Shown here: in pieces, positions 34,245-40,561 of the stretch
How the letters are laid out: every line of letters starts with the position of its first letter
How positions within the stretch are numbered: position 1 is the first letter of the stretch
Assembly: GCA_964645985.1 (NCBI GenBank)
Contig: CAZYCC010000008.1
Coordinates: 1-40,561 of the forward strand
Direction: 5' to 3'
Length of the DNA: 40,561 bases
Source of the DNA: CAZYCC01 sp964645985
GTDB taxonomy: Bacteria > Bacillota > Clostridia > Oscillospirales > CAG-272
The notes under the pieces: model-generated
The model's database searches: none
What the model was told of the DNA's origin: nothing
Seen by the model: the letters and a program-made list of their open reading frames with translations, nothing else
Position numbers and translations under genes: made by a program

Positions 34245-35157
34245 TTTTGAAAAGCTGAAGGCGGGCCTTGCCAAGACGAAAAACGCGGTCTTCGGGCAGG
34301 TGGGGCAAATGCTCAAAAATATGCGCCGCGTCGATGAGGACCTCCTAGAGGAGCTAGAGGAGCTGCTGATTATGGCGGACGTCGGCGCCGCCGCCTCCGA
34401 GAAAATTATTTCCTCCCTGCGAGACCGGCTCAAAGAGCGCAAGGTATCCGGGGGAGAGGAGGCGGTCGAGGTTCTCAAAGAGATTCTCACCGAAGCTCTC
34501 GGCGAGGATGAGCCGCTGCGCCTTGAAACGAAACCCGCGGTCATTCTCGTTATCGGGGTAAACGGTGTCGGCAAGACGACCTCGATAGCCAAGCTCGCGC
34601 GAGCTTTGAGGGAGGAGGGCAAAAGCGTCCTTCTCGCCGCCGGGGATACCTTCCGCGCCGGCGCGATAGAGCAGCTCTCGGTCTGGGCGGAGCGCGTCGG
34701 CGTGCCGCTCGTGCGGCAGGAGGAGGGCGCGGACCCCGCCGCCGTCGTTTTCGATGCCTGCAGCGCGGCAAAGGCGCGCGGCGCGGATGTTCTCATCGTC
34801 GATACGGCGGGACGGCTTCACAATAAGAAAAACCTAATGGAGGAGCTCTCGAAAATAAACCGCGTTATCGGGCGGGAGCTGCCGGACGCCTCGCGCGAGA
34901 CCCTCCTCGTTATCGACGCGACGACCGGGGGCAACGCGGTCTCGCAGGCAAAGGAGTTCAAGAATACGGCGGACATCACCGGGATTGTCCTCACCAAGCT
35001 TGACGGCAGCGCGAAGGGCGGGGTGGTCTTCTCGGTGCGGGAGGAGCTGGATATTCCGGTTAAGTTCATCGGGGTGGGAGAGCAGCCGGAGGACCTGCAG
35101 CCCTTTGTCGCGCGCGATTTCGTCAATGCCCTGCTCGATACGGAGGATCTTTCGTGA
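34237..35157 (+). CDS. ftsY: Signal recognition particle receptor FtsY
   Basis: GTPase that docks ribosome-SRP complexes at the membrane. The N-domain is followed by the G domain: GVNGVGKTTSIAKLA (G1, about 107-121), AAGDTFRAGAIEQL, DTAGRLHNKKNLMEEL (G3), and TKLDGSAKGG (G4), then GVGEQPEDLQPF. There is almost no acidic A domain, as in many Bacillota. I prefer the GTG at 34237 (KLFEKLKAGLAKTK, AAGG nine bases upstream) over the ATG at 34228, which directly abuts the ribosome site. The stop overlaps the rdgB start (GTGA), so the two are translationally coupled. Confidence 0.96.
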   Translation: MKLFEKLKAGLAKTKNAVFGQVGQMLKNMRRVDEDLLEELEELLIMADVGAAASEKIISSLRDRLKERKVSGGEEAVEVLKEILTEALGEDEPLRLETKPAVILVIGVNGVGKTTSIAKLARALREEGKSVLLAAGDTFRAGAIEQLSVWAERVGVPLVRQEEGADPAAVVFDACSAAKARGADVLIVDTAGRLHNKKNLMEELSKINRVIGRELPDASRETLLVIDATTGGNAVSQAKEFKNTADITGIVLTKLDGSAKGGVVFSVREELDIPVKFIGVGEQPEDLQPFVARDFVNALLDTEDLS

Positions 35158-35750
35158 CGCTCGTTCTCGCCTCGCATAACGCCCACAAAATCGCCGAGAT
35201 TCGCGCCATTCTCGCGCAAAGCCTCGGGGGAGCGATCACTCTCCTCTCGCTCGATGACATCGGGCGGCCGGGCGATATTGCCGAGACCGGGCAAACCTTC
35301 GAGGAGAACGCCGCCCTCAAAGCGGAGGCGGGCCTGCTCCCGCCCTATGGGGCCGTGGCGGACGACTCGGGCCTTGCGGTCGACGCGCTCGGCGGCGCGC
35401 CGGGGGTGCGCTCGGCGCGCTACGCGGGAGAGCCTTGCAGCGACGCCGCCAACAACCGCAAGCTCCTCGCCGCGCTTGCGGGCCTGCCGCGGGAGCGGCG
35501 CGGCGCGGCGTTTATTTCGGTCATCGTCTGTATTCTCCCTAGCGGCGAGCGGCTCACCGCGCGGGGCGAATGCCGTGGGGAGATTCTCAGCGTGCCTCGC
35601 GGGCAGAGCGGCTTCGGCTACGACCCGCTCTTTTACTACCCCCCGCTGCAAAAGACCTTCGCGCAGCTCACCCCCGCCGAGAAAAACGCGGTCAGCCACC
35701 GATCCCGCGCTCTTTCCGACCTCGTGCGGCAGCTGAAAGACCGGGTGTAA
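35154..35750 (+). CDS. rdgB: Non-canonical purine NTP pyrophosphatase (RdgB/HAM1)
   Basis: House-cleaning enzyme that hydrolyses dITP, XTP and related nucleotides to monophosphates. The 198-residue protein starts TLVLASHNAHKIAEI, has FEENAALKAEAG, the metal-binding ADDSGLAVDALGGAPGVRSARYAG, and FGYDPLFYYP, AQLTPAEKNAVSHRSRA near the end; all are family marks. The GTG start at 35154 overlaps the ftsY stop and has GGAGGA about seven bases upstream. It ends 14 bases before an assembly gap. Confidence 0.95.
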   Translation: MTLVLASHNAHKIAEIRAILAQSLGGAITLLSLDDIGRPGDIAETGQTFEENAALKAEAGLLPPYGAVADDSGLAVDALGGAPGVRSARYAGEPCSDAANNRKLLAALAGLPRERRGAAFISVIVCILPSGERLTARGECRGEILSVPRGQSGFGYDPLFYYPPLQKTFAQLTPAEKNAVSHRSRALSDLVRQLKDRV

Positions 35751-35764
35751 CCCCCCGAACCCGC

Positions 35765-35864
35765 NNNNNNNNNNNNNNNNNNNNNNNNNNNNNNNNNNNN
35801 NNNNNNNNNNNNNNNNNNNNNNNNNNNNNNNNNNNNNNNNNNNNNNNNNNNNNNNNNNNNNNNN
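35765..35864. other. Assembly gap (100 N) between rdgB and the YhbY gene
   Basis: A 100-base N block of conventional, unmeasured size. No sequence overlap between its two sides is visible, unlike the gap in yidC. A small gene or promoter could be hidden here. Confidence 0.99.
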
Positions 35865-35873
35865 TTTTTCGCT

Positions 35874-36638
35874 ATGGCTGTTTTTCCTCTCACCTCCAAG
35901 CAGCGCGCTTTTTTGCGCGGCGAGGCGAGCGCGCTCGAGCCGGTTCTCACGGTCGGCAAGGCCGGGGTCACCCCGGCGACGCTCGCGGCGCTCAATACCG
36001 CCCTGCGAGGGCGCGAGCTTGTCAAGTGCGCCGTCCTCGAGAGCTGCCCCCTCTCGCCGCGCGAGGCGGCGGACATCCTCGCCGAGCGCGCCGACTGCGC
36101 GCCGGTTACGGTAATCGGGCGGCGCTTCGTCCTCTACCGCCCGAACCCCGACAAGACCCTGCCCCGCTATGATCTTACGCGCCTGCGCCTTGTATCGCCC
36201 CCCAAAGCCGCGCCCGCCGCGCCGCGCGCCGCCTCTGCCGCGAAAAAGCGGGTGAAACCGGGGTATAAGCGCGAGCGCGCGCGGCAAAAAGAGGAGGCCG
36301 AGCGCCGCCGCGTGCGCGAGGAGAAGGCGGAGTACTTTCGCGAGCGCGCCCGCGCCGAGCGCGCCGCCGCCGCGCGCGGCGAGCCGCCTCCGCCCCCGCC
36401 CCCGCCGCCGAAGGCGGCAAAGCCGTCCTCCGGGAAACCGGGCGGCAGCGTCGGAGCGAAGGGCGCGCGCTCCGCGGGGAAAAAGACCCCGCCCCCCGCG
36501 AGCACATCGAAGGGCGGCAGCGCGCCGAAGCGCGCGGGTACATCAAAGAGCGGAAGCGGCGCACAGCGCGCGCGCGGGAGCGCTCGGGGGACGGCGCGCC
36601 GCGTCAGCTACACCATCGTGAAAAAAGGGGAGAAGTAA
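35874..36638 (+). CDS. CRS1/YhbY-type RNA-binding protein with long basic tail
   Basis: Residues 5-100 are a CRM (CRS1/YhbY) domain: LTSKQRAFLRGEASALEPVLTVGKAGVTP, ELVKCAVLE and VTVIGRRFVLYRPNPD, with the GKAG loop of the family; YhbY binds pre-50S ribosomal particles. The normal protein is about 95-100 residues. Here 150 more residues follow, rich in Lys/Arg/Glu (KRERARQKEEAERRRV) then poly-Pro (nine prolines near 171-179) and Ser/Gly/Lys repeats. The ATG at 35874 lies only nine bases after the gap, so an upstream start cannot be excluded. The order rdgB-yhbY-nadD-yqeK is common in Clostridia. Confidence 0.88.
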   Translation: MAVFPLTSKQRAFLRGEASALEPVLTVGKAGVTPATLAALNTALRGRELVKCAVLESCPLSPREAADILAERADCAPVTVIGRRFVLYRPNPDKTLPRYDLTRLRLVSPPKAAPAAPRAASAAKKRVKPGYKRERARQKEEAERRRVREEKAEYFRERARAERAAAARGEPPPPPPPPPKAAKPSSGKPGGSVGAKGARSAGKKTPPPASTSKGGSAPKRAGTSKSGSGAQRARGSARGTARRVSYTIVKKGEK

Positions 36639-36645
36639 CCCCCCG

Positions 36646-36665
36646 CGGGGAGCAGCCCCGATTTT
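36646..36665 (+). terminator. Weak terminator-like hairpin after the YhbY gene
   Basis: CGGGG (36646-36650) pairs with CCCCG (36656-36660) around AGCAG and is followed by ATTTT, eight bases after the stop. A second hairpin CGCGG/CCGCG follows. The short stem and T-run make this doubtful. Confidence 0.4.
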
Positions 36666-36697
36666 CGCGGCAGCCGCGATGTTTCTCACGAAAAAGA

Positions 36698-36713
36698 TGT
36701 TTCCCGTGAAACA
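36698..36713. promoter_or_regulatory. parS-like palindrome before nadD/yqeK
   Basis: TGTTTCCCGTGAAACA differs from the parS consensus at one central position and is extended by GA/TC flanks. It lies in a short intergenic spacer, about 16.6 kb from dnaA. Probable ParB-binding site. Confidence 0.75.
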
Positions 36714-36733
36714 TCGGCAAAATCTACTCGGAA

Positions 36734-37993
36734 ATGACACGTTTCGGCATTTACGGCGGCAGCTTCGACCCGCCGCACCGCGGGCACCTGCGCGCCGCGC
36801 TCGCCTTCTTCGATGAGCTCTCGCTCGATGAGCTGGTGATTCTGCCGGCGGGAACCCCGCCCCACAAGGAGCCGCCCACCCCCTTCACCCCGGCGCTGCG
36901 CCTTGAGCTCGCGCGCGCCGCCTTCTCGCCGGAGAATGTCGGCGGGCGGGCGATTTTCATCTCGGATGAGGAGATAGCGCGCGGCGGGGTGAGCTACACC
37001 GCCGACAGCCTCTCCGCGCTCTCGCGGCAGGGGCGGCGGCTCTTTCTCCTCTGCGGCAGCGATATGTTCTGCACGCTCGGCAGCTGGCGCGACCCCGCGC
37101 GCATTTTTTCGCTCTGCACCCCGGTCGCCGCGCTGCGCGGCGAGGAAAGCGAGGGCGAGCGCGTCGCGCGCGCGCGGGAGCGCTACCGCGAGCGGTACGG
37201 CGCCGACTGCCCCGTGCTCTCCGCCCCGCCCCTTGCCCTCTCCTCCACCGCTATTCGCGAGGCGACGCGGCGCGGGGAGGAGATAGCGGGGGCGGTCCCC
37301 CCTGGGGTGGGCGAGATTCTGCGCGAGAAGGGGCTATACGGGGAGGAGAGCGTCCTCGCCGCGCTGCGCGGGGTGGTGCGGGAGCGCGAGCGCCCATCGC
37401 GCGCCGCGCACTCTTTTTCGGTGGAGGAGGAGTGCGCGCGCCTCGCGGCGGCGTTCGCTCTCGGGGAGCGCGAGAGCTTTTTCCTTCGCGCCGCCGCTAT
37501 TCTGCACGACCTCACGCACGGGCTGCCGCTCGATGAGCAGGCGGGCATTCTGCGGCAGGGGGGTATACCCGAGGAGGAAATCGCCTCTCTTCTTCGCCAC
37601 CCGCGCACGGTCCACCAAACCACGGCGGCCATTCTCCTCCCGAAAGATCCGGCGACCGCCTATGTCGCCGCCCCCGAGGTGACGCGCGCCGTTTCTTATC
37701 ACACAACCGGCGGCGAGGAGATGTCGCGCCTCGATAAACTTTTGTGCCTCGCCGACTATATCGAGCCGAACCGCCCCTACGCGCGCTGCCGCGCCCTGCG
37801 GCGCGACTTCTGGGAGGATCTTTCGCGCTCCCCCGACAAGGACGCCGCGCTCGACCGGGCCCTGCTGCGCTATTTCGATGAGACCATCGCCTATATCCGC
37901 GAGAATCCGCGCGATGAGGGCGCTCTCGACCCGCGCACGCTCTCCTCGCGCGCCGCCCTCGCCCGCGAAATGCGCGCGCGCGGGAATAACTGA
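36734..37993 (+). CDS. nadD: Fused NadD-YqeK: nicotinate mononucleotide adenylyltransferase plus HD hydrolase
   Basis: A 419-residue fusion of two enzymes usually encoded by adjacent genes. Residues 1 to about 195 are NadD (NAD synthesis), with the nucleotidyl-transfer motif GGSFDPPHRGHL (8-19), LPAGTPPHK, GSDMFCTLGSW and LSSTAIREA. Residues about 205-419 are YqeK, a metal HD-domain hydrolase of diadenosine tetraphosphate: RAAHSFSVEEECARLA, AAILHDLTHGL (the HD pair), VSYHTTGGEEMSRLDKLLCLADYIEPNR. The frame has no stop or start between the halves. The ATG at 36734 has a poor ribosome site and follows the parS-like site. Confidence 0.93.
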   Translation: MTRFGIYGGSFDPPHRGHLRAALAFFDELSLDELVILPAGTPPHKEPPTPFTPALRLELARAAFSPENVGGRAIFISDEEIARGGVSYTADSLSALSRQGRRLFLLCGSDMFCTLGSWRDPARIFSLCTPVAALRGEESEGERVARARERYRERYGADCPVLSAPPLALSSTAIREATRRGEEIAGAVPPGVGEILREKGLYGEESVLAALRGVVRERERPSRAAHSFSVEEECARLAAAFALGERESFFLRAAAILHDLTHGLPLDEQAGILRQGGIPEEEIASLLRHPRTVHQTTAAILLPKDPATAYVAAPEVTRAVSYHTTGGEEMSRLDKLLCLADYIEPNRPYARCRALRRDFWEDLSRSPDKDAALDRALLRYFDETIAYIRENPRDEGALDPRTLSSRAALAREMRARGNN

Positions 37994-38210
37994 CCCGCGC
38001 CGCGCTTCGCTCGGCGGGGAAGCTCCCTCCCCGCGCCGCGCCCCGGAGAAGGTCGCTCCGCGCGAAATACTGCCGCGCGGGAGGGGATACGCGCGCGAGG
38101 CAGCCGCGCGGGAGACCCTCGCGGGAGAATCTTTCGGGGAGGCGGGCGACTCCGCGCGACCCCCGGCGAGGGCGGGCGACCCCCCGCGCAAGAAAATTTC
38201 GCGCCGCCTC

Positions 38211-38239
38211 TTGCATTCGCGCGCGCGATGTGGTATACT
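38211..38239 (+). promoter_or_regulatory. Promoter for tRNA-Ser
   Basis: TTGCAT (38211-38216), a 17-base spacer and TATACT (38234-38239) lie 11 bases before the tRNA. The spacer 37994-38249 shows no gene. Confidence 0.8.
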
Positions 38240-38249
38240 GACCCTGCTC

Positions 38250-38341
38250 GGAGAAGTACTCAAGTGGCCGAAGAGGCCCCCCTGCTAAGGGGGTAGGGCG
38301 GGATAACCGTCGCGAGAGTTCGAATCTCTCCTTCTCCGCCA
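38250..38341 (+). tRNA. tRNA-Ser (GCU)
   Basis: A 92-base class II tRNA with encoded CCA: acceptor GGAGAAG/CTTCTCC, anticodon stem CCCCC/GGGGG around CTGCTAA (anticodon GCU, reads AGC/AGU), a long variable arm, and the T arm GAGAG TTCGAAT CTCTC. Its own promoter and terminator flank it. It borders phage genes, and serine tRNAs are frequent integration targets. Confidence 0.97.
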
Positions 38342-38366
38342 AGCGCAGCCCCCGCTGCGCTTTTTT
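38342..38366 (+). terminator. Terminator of tRNA-Ser
   Basis: AGCGCAGC pairs with GCTGCGCT around CCCC and runs into six Ts, starting directly at the tRNA 3' end. Confidence 0.92.
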
Positions 38367-38381
38367 GTTTCACGAGAAACA
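38366..38381. promoter_or_regulatory. parS-like palindrome after tRNA-Ser
   Basis: TGTTTCACGAGAAACA differs from the parS consensus at one position (T to A in the right half). It overlaps the end of the tRNA terminator T-run. Probable ParB-binding site. Confidence 0.7.
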
Positions 38382-38502
38382 CCCCCCCGCCGCACCGCAC
38401 CGTGTCCCCGTCCCCTCGTGGGGGAGAGCGCGTCCCCGCGCGCGCCGCGTGACCCTCGCCCATGCCGCGCCGAGTGCCCCCGCCCCTTCGTGGGGGATAG
38501 CG

Positions 38503-38529
38503 AAAATTCCCCGCGGAGCGGGGAATTCT
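38503..38529 (-). terminator. Terminator of the phage-type gene cluster
   Basis: AATTCCCCGC (38505-38514) and GCGGGGAATT (38518-38527) form a 10-bp stem around GGA; on the minus strand it runs into TTTTCG. It lies 40 bases after the last minus-strand gene. Two smaller hairpins (CCCC-TCGT-GGGG near 38413 and CCCC-TTCGT-GGGG near 38483) are found between it and the tRNA. Confidence 0.75.
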
Positions 38530-38571
38530 CGTTGTGGCGGCGTAGCCTCGTACGCCTCGTACGCTTTGCGC

Positions 38572-39072
38572 TCAGGTCCCGTAGACTTGCTTTATCTTCC
38601 CCGGGGTGCCGGGGATTTGCGATCGCAGTTCGTCCTCGCGGGCGAGAGCCGCCTGCCGCAGGTCCTGCGCGCCCTGGCGGTCGAGCGGGAGCAGGAGCAG
38701 CGCGGCGAGCCACAGCGCGGCGATCGGGGCGAGCGCCGTGGGGAGCGGGAAGGGGTCGGCGAGAGAGGTGATCTCCGCCGGCACCTCGGGCGGCCCCGAG
38801 AGGCCGAGGCCCGCGGCGTAGGATGAGGCGAGCGGCGTGAGGGCGATCACCACCCCGGAGAGCAGAGGGAGAATTTCCCTCTCCTGCGGAATGTGCGCCT
38901 CGCTTCCCTCCTCGGTTCGGCTCTGCCCGGTGGTGACGCCCCCGGAGCTGCCGAGCAGAACGTCCTCCGGGCGGTCGACCGTCTCCTCGCGCGTCGTCGT
39001 TTTCTTAAGAAGAGCCGCGCGCGATTGCAGGAGGTACTCCCCCGCCATTTGATAGACGGTTTCGCAGGTCAA
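38572..39072 (-). CDS. Phage-associated protein, unknown function
   Basis: A 166-residue protein not recognised. It has an N-terminal helical part (MAGEYLLQSRAALLKKTTTREETVD), a middle region with hydrophobic segments (ILPLLSGVVIALTPLASSY and PTALAPIAALWLAALLLLPL) and a C-terminal helix (GAQDLRQAALAREDELRSQI). It starts three bases after the capsid gene stop, in the position where head-tail connector genes usually lie, so a structural or connector role is possible but the hydrophobic segments are unusual for that. Confidence 0.7.
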   Translation of the reverse strand: MTCETVYQMAGEYLLQSRAALLKKTTTREETVDRPEDVLLGSSGGVTTGQSRTEEGSEAHIPQEREILPLLSGVVIALTPLASSYAAGLGLSGPPEVPAEITSLADPFPLPTALAPIAALWLAALLLLPLDRQGAQDLRQAALAREDELRSQIPGTPGKIKQVYGT

Positions 39073-39075
39073 GGT

Positions 39076-39912
39076 TTACACCTCCATGCCCTCGGGGCGA
39101 AGGTCAAGCAGCACCAGCTCCTGCGGGAGGACGACCTTCGCGCCATAGAGGTGCAGCCCCTTGACGGCGTCGGCAAAGCGCCGCTCCGGGCGGTAGGCCT
39201 CCACCTCGCTGAGCTGCTCGGCGTAGGCGATGGCGCGGCGGGTGCGCGCGAAGCACTTGAAGTAGTTCTCCCCGTCCTTTGCGATGCTGTTTGAGACATA
39301 GACGCGAAAGCCGAGGAAGCTGCCGAGGTAGCCGCCCTCCAGGGCCTCCTCGTTGTCGCTCGATGTGAGGATCATCGCCTTGAGCAGAATGGTCGCCACC
39401 TCGGGCGAGACCTCGAGGACAATCTCGCGAGACCCCACCCCGCTCTTGAGCAGCGTCCCGCGCGCCTGCAGCAGCAGGTCGATGATGTTCTCGGCGTTCA
39501 CGCCGTCCCGCTTAACGGTGTTTTCCTCGCTCGCCTCGGTGTGCAGGCTGAAGACATAGCTGTCCGCCTCGGCGGCAAGGGCGGCGGCGGCCTCGCGCAT
39601 CGCCGCGGTCATGAGGGTTGGGACCGCCTGCGCGCGGTCGACGTCGTCGAGCTGAAAGTTGAAGCCCTTCGCGCGGTCGACAACAAGCGTCGTTTTGGTC
39701 CCGTCAATGCCGTCGAGCGCGGTCATATCGCTGTTCTTCGTGTAGTCGAAAACCGACACCTTGCCGACCGTGAGGATGTTCACGCGGTCGCCGCAGCGGC
39801 GGATCTCCCCCTCGAAGGCGCGGTTGCAGTTGCGCACCGCGATGTACTCTTTCTCCAGCTCCTGCAGGAGCGTCTCGCTCCAGACCGTCGGAATGAAGTT
39901 TTCGGTTGCCAT
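39076..39912 (-). CDS. Phage major capsid protein (HK97/P22-like fold)
   Basis: A 278-residue coat protein. The start MATENFIPTVWSETLLQEL, then CNRAFEGEIRRCGDRVNI, SVFDYTKNSDMTALDGIDGTKTTLVVDRAKGFNFQLDDVDRAQ, matches a family of phage and prophage major capsid proteins in Gram-positive hosts. The later part (LEVSPEVATILLKA, LGSFLGFRVYVSN, AYAEQLSEVEAYRPERRFADAVKGLHLYGAKVV) fits the coat fold. AGGAGA lies nine bases upstream of the ATG. It marks a prophage or a domesticated remnant to the right of the tRNA-Ser. Confidence 0.88.
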   Translation of the reverse strand: MATENFIPTVWSETLLQELEKEYIAVRNCNRAFEGEIRRCGDRVNILTVGKVSVFDYTKNSDMTALDGIDGTKTTLVVDRAKGFNFQLDDVDRAQAVPTLMTAAMREAAAALAAEADSYVFSLHTEASEENTVKRDGVNAENIIDLLLQARGTLLKSGVGSREIVLEVSPEVATILLKAMILTSSDNEEALEGGYLGSFLGFRVYVSNSIAKDGENYFKCFARTRRAIAYAEQLSEVEAYRPERRFADAVKGLHLYGAKVVLPQELVLLDLRPEGMEV

Positions 39913-39984
39913 GGTTTTGTGTCTCCTTTCTTTGGTTTGACATTTTTGCGGATGGTTTTTCTATATTCACTCGCGCGCGGCGAG

Positions 39985-40561
39985 TTATTTTTTCCCCTTC
40001 CCCCGCCCAAGCGAGGAGAGGATGTCGCGGTAGTGCGTATGGACCTCGCGCGGGGTCATCGCGGCGATCTCCTCGCGCGTGAAGCCCCCGCCGCCTACCG
40101 CCTCGGGCCGCCCCGGGGGGAAGGCGCGCCCCTCGTTTCGCGCGCGCTCCTCCTTTGCGAGGGCCTCGGCGCGCTCCTCGCGGCAGCGGACAATCGCCAC
40201 CGCCGCCACGGGCGGCAGACCTTCCTCGAGCAGCTCCCGCACCGCCGGTGGTGCGCTCTCGCGGGAAAAGCTCCCCTCAAGCTCCGGGAAGAGCGCATAC
40301 AGCTCCCTCTCCTCCCGCCGCTCGCGCTCCTCGCGCCGCAGGCTCTCAAGCGAGGCGGCAAGGCGCGCCGCCTCCTCGCAAAGGTCAACTGTCGAGGGCG
40401 AGAGCGCTGCGGTATTTGCCGCGTGGGCGCTCTCCTCCTCCTCGGGGGAGGGGGTGTCGCCCTCCGCCTCATCGGGGGCGGGATCGCCGCCATGCGCGGG
40501 GGGCTCGGGCGAGCTCTGCCCCGGCGCGGGAGCGCTGCCCTCGGGCAGAATCTCCGCCGCT
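39985..40561 (-). CDS. Phage scaffold-like protein, 5' end outside the window
   Basis: The frame is open from the right edge of the window to the TAA at 39987-39985, giving at least 192 residues. It begins with an acidic Ala/Pro/Glu-rich part, continues as a charged helix (ARLAASLESLRREERERREE) and ends FTREEIAAMTPREVHTHYRDILSS plus a basic GRGKGKK tail. This composition and position directly before the capsid gene match phage scaffolding or capsid-assembly proteins. A GTG at 40242 is only an internal codon of this longer frame. The spacer to the capsid gene (39913-39984) holds its ribosome site. Confidence 0.7.
   Translation of the reverse strand, partial: AAEILPEGSAPAPGQSSPEPPAHGGDPAPDEAEGDTPSPEEEESAHAANTAALSPSTVDLCEEAARLAASLESLRREERERREERELYALFPELEGSFSRESAPPAVRELLEEGLPPVAAVAIVRCREERAEALAKEERARNEGRAFPPGRPEAVGGGGFTREEIAAMTPREVHTHYRDILSSLGRGKGKK

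Overview
The window is GC-rich chromosomal DNA from a Gram-positive-type bacterium, most probably a high-GC member of the Clostridia (Bacillota). The evidence is the gene order dnaA-dnaN-recF-gyrB-gyrA diverging from rpmH-rnpA-yidD-yidC-jag, a YidC with a lipoprotein signal (SpoIIIJ type), LytR-CpsA-Psr and RecX proteins, smc-ftsY and rdgB-yhbY-nadD/yqeK clusters, TTGACA/TATAAT promoters and AGGAGG-like ribosome sites. TGA is used as a normal stop (for example at the recA/recX and gyrA/lipoprotein overlaps). Two 100-N blocks show it is a scaffolded draft or metagenome assembly. Species cannot be named from sequence alone.

The window is centred on the replication origin. Every gene from gapA (826) to dnaA (20063) is on the minus strand and every gene from rpmH (20426) to nadD/yqeK (37993) is on the plus strand. 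Left arm, read away from the origin: dnaA, dnaN, recF, gyrB, a decayed AbrB-PIN toxin-antitoxin pair, gyrA, two lipoproteins, recA, recX, rimO, pgsA, a broken pgsA fragment, an LCP cell-wall protein, a sugar nucleotidyltransferase, gapA, and a repeat-rich non-coding end. Right arm: rpmH, rnpA, yidD, yidC, jag, a CAU tRNA, a parS/DnaA-box region, a small membrane protein, a D-amino-acid aminotransferase, an ABC exporter (one ATPase, two permeases), smc, ftsY, rdgB, a YhbY-type RNA-binding protein, a nadD-yqeK fusion and tRNA-Ser(GCU). From 38572 to the right edge three minus-strand genes, including a phage major capsid protein, mark a prophage or its remnant beside the tRNA-Ser.

The most interesting non-coding signals concern replication and segregation. 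The recF-dnaN spacer holds a row of same-strand DnaA boxes followed by six TAG-type trinucleotides, the arrangement of a DnaA-trio unwinding element; in B. subtilis this element lies between dnaA and dnaN. Three further DnaA-box clusters lie in the dnaA-dnaN spacer and about 4.7 and 6.8 kb to the right of dnaA. One perfect parS palindrome (24873-24888) and three near-parS palindromes lie on the right arm, although parA/parB are not in the window.

The window is also rich in small repeats: a degenerate 57-bp array at the left end, dispersed CCACTAA-type heptamers in front of several plus-strand genes, four 19-bp tandem repeats between the two ABC permease genes, an 18-bp coding repeat that coincides with the assembly gap in yidC, and a partial duplication of pgsA. 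Apart from the prophage edge and the toxin-antitoxin relic, the genes are housekeeping; I did not find a defence system, CRISPR array or insertion sequence.
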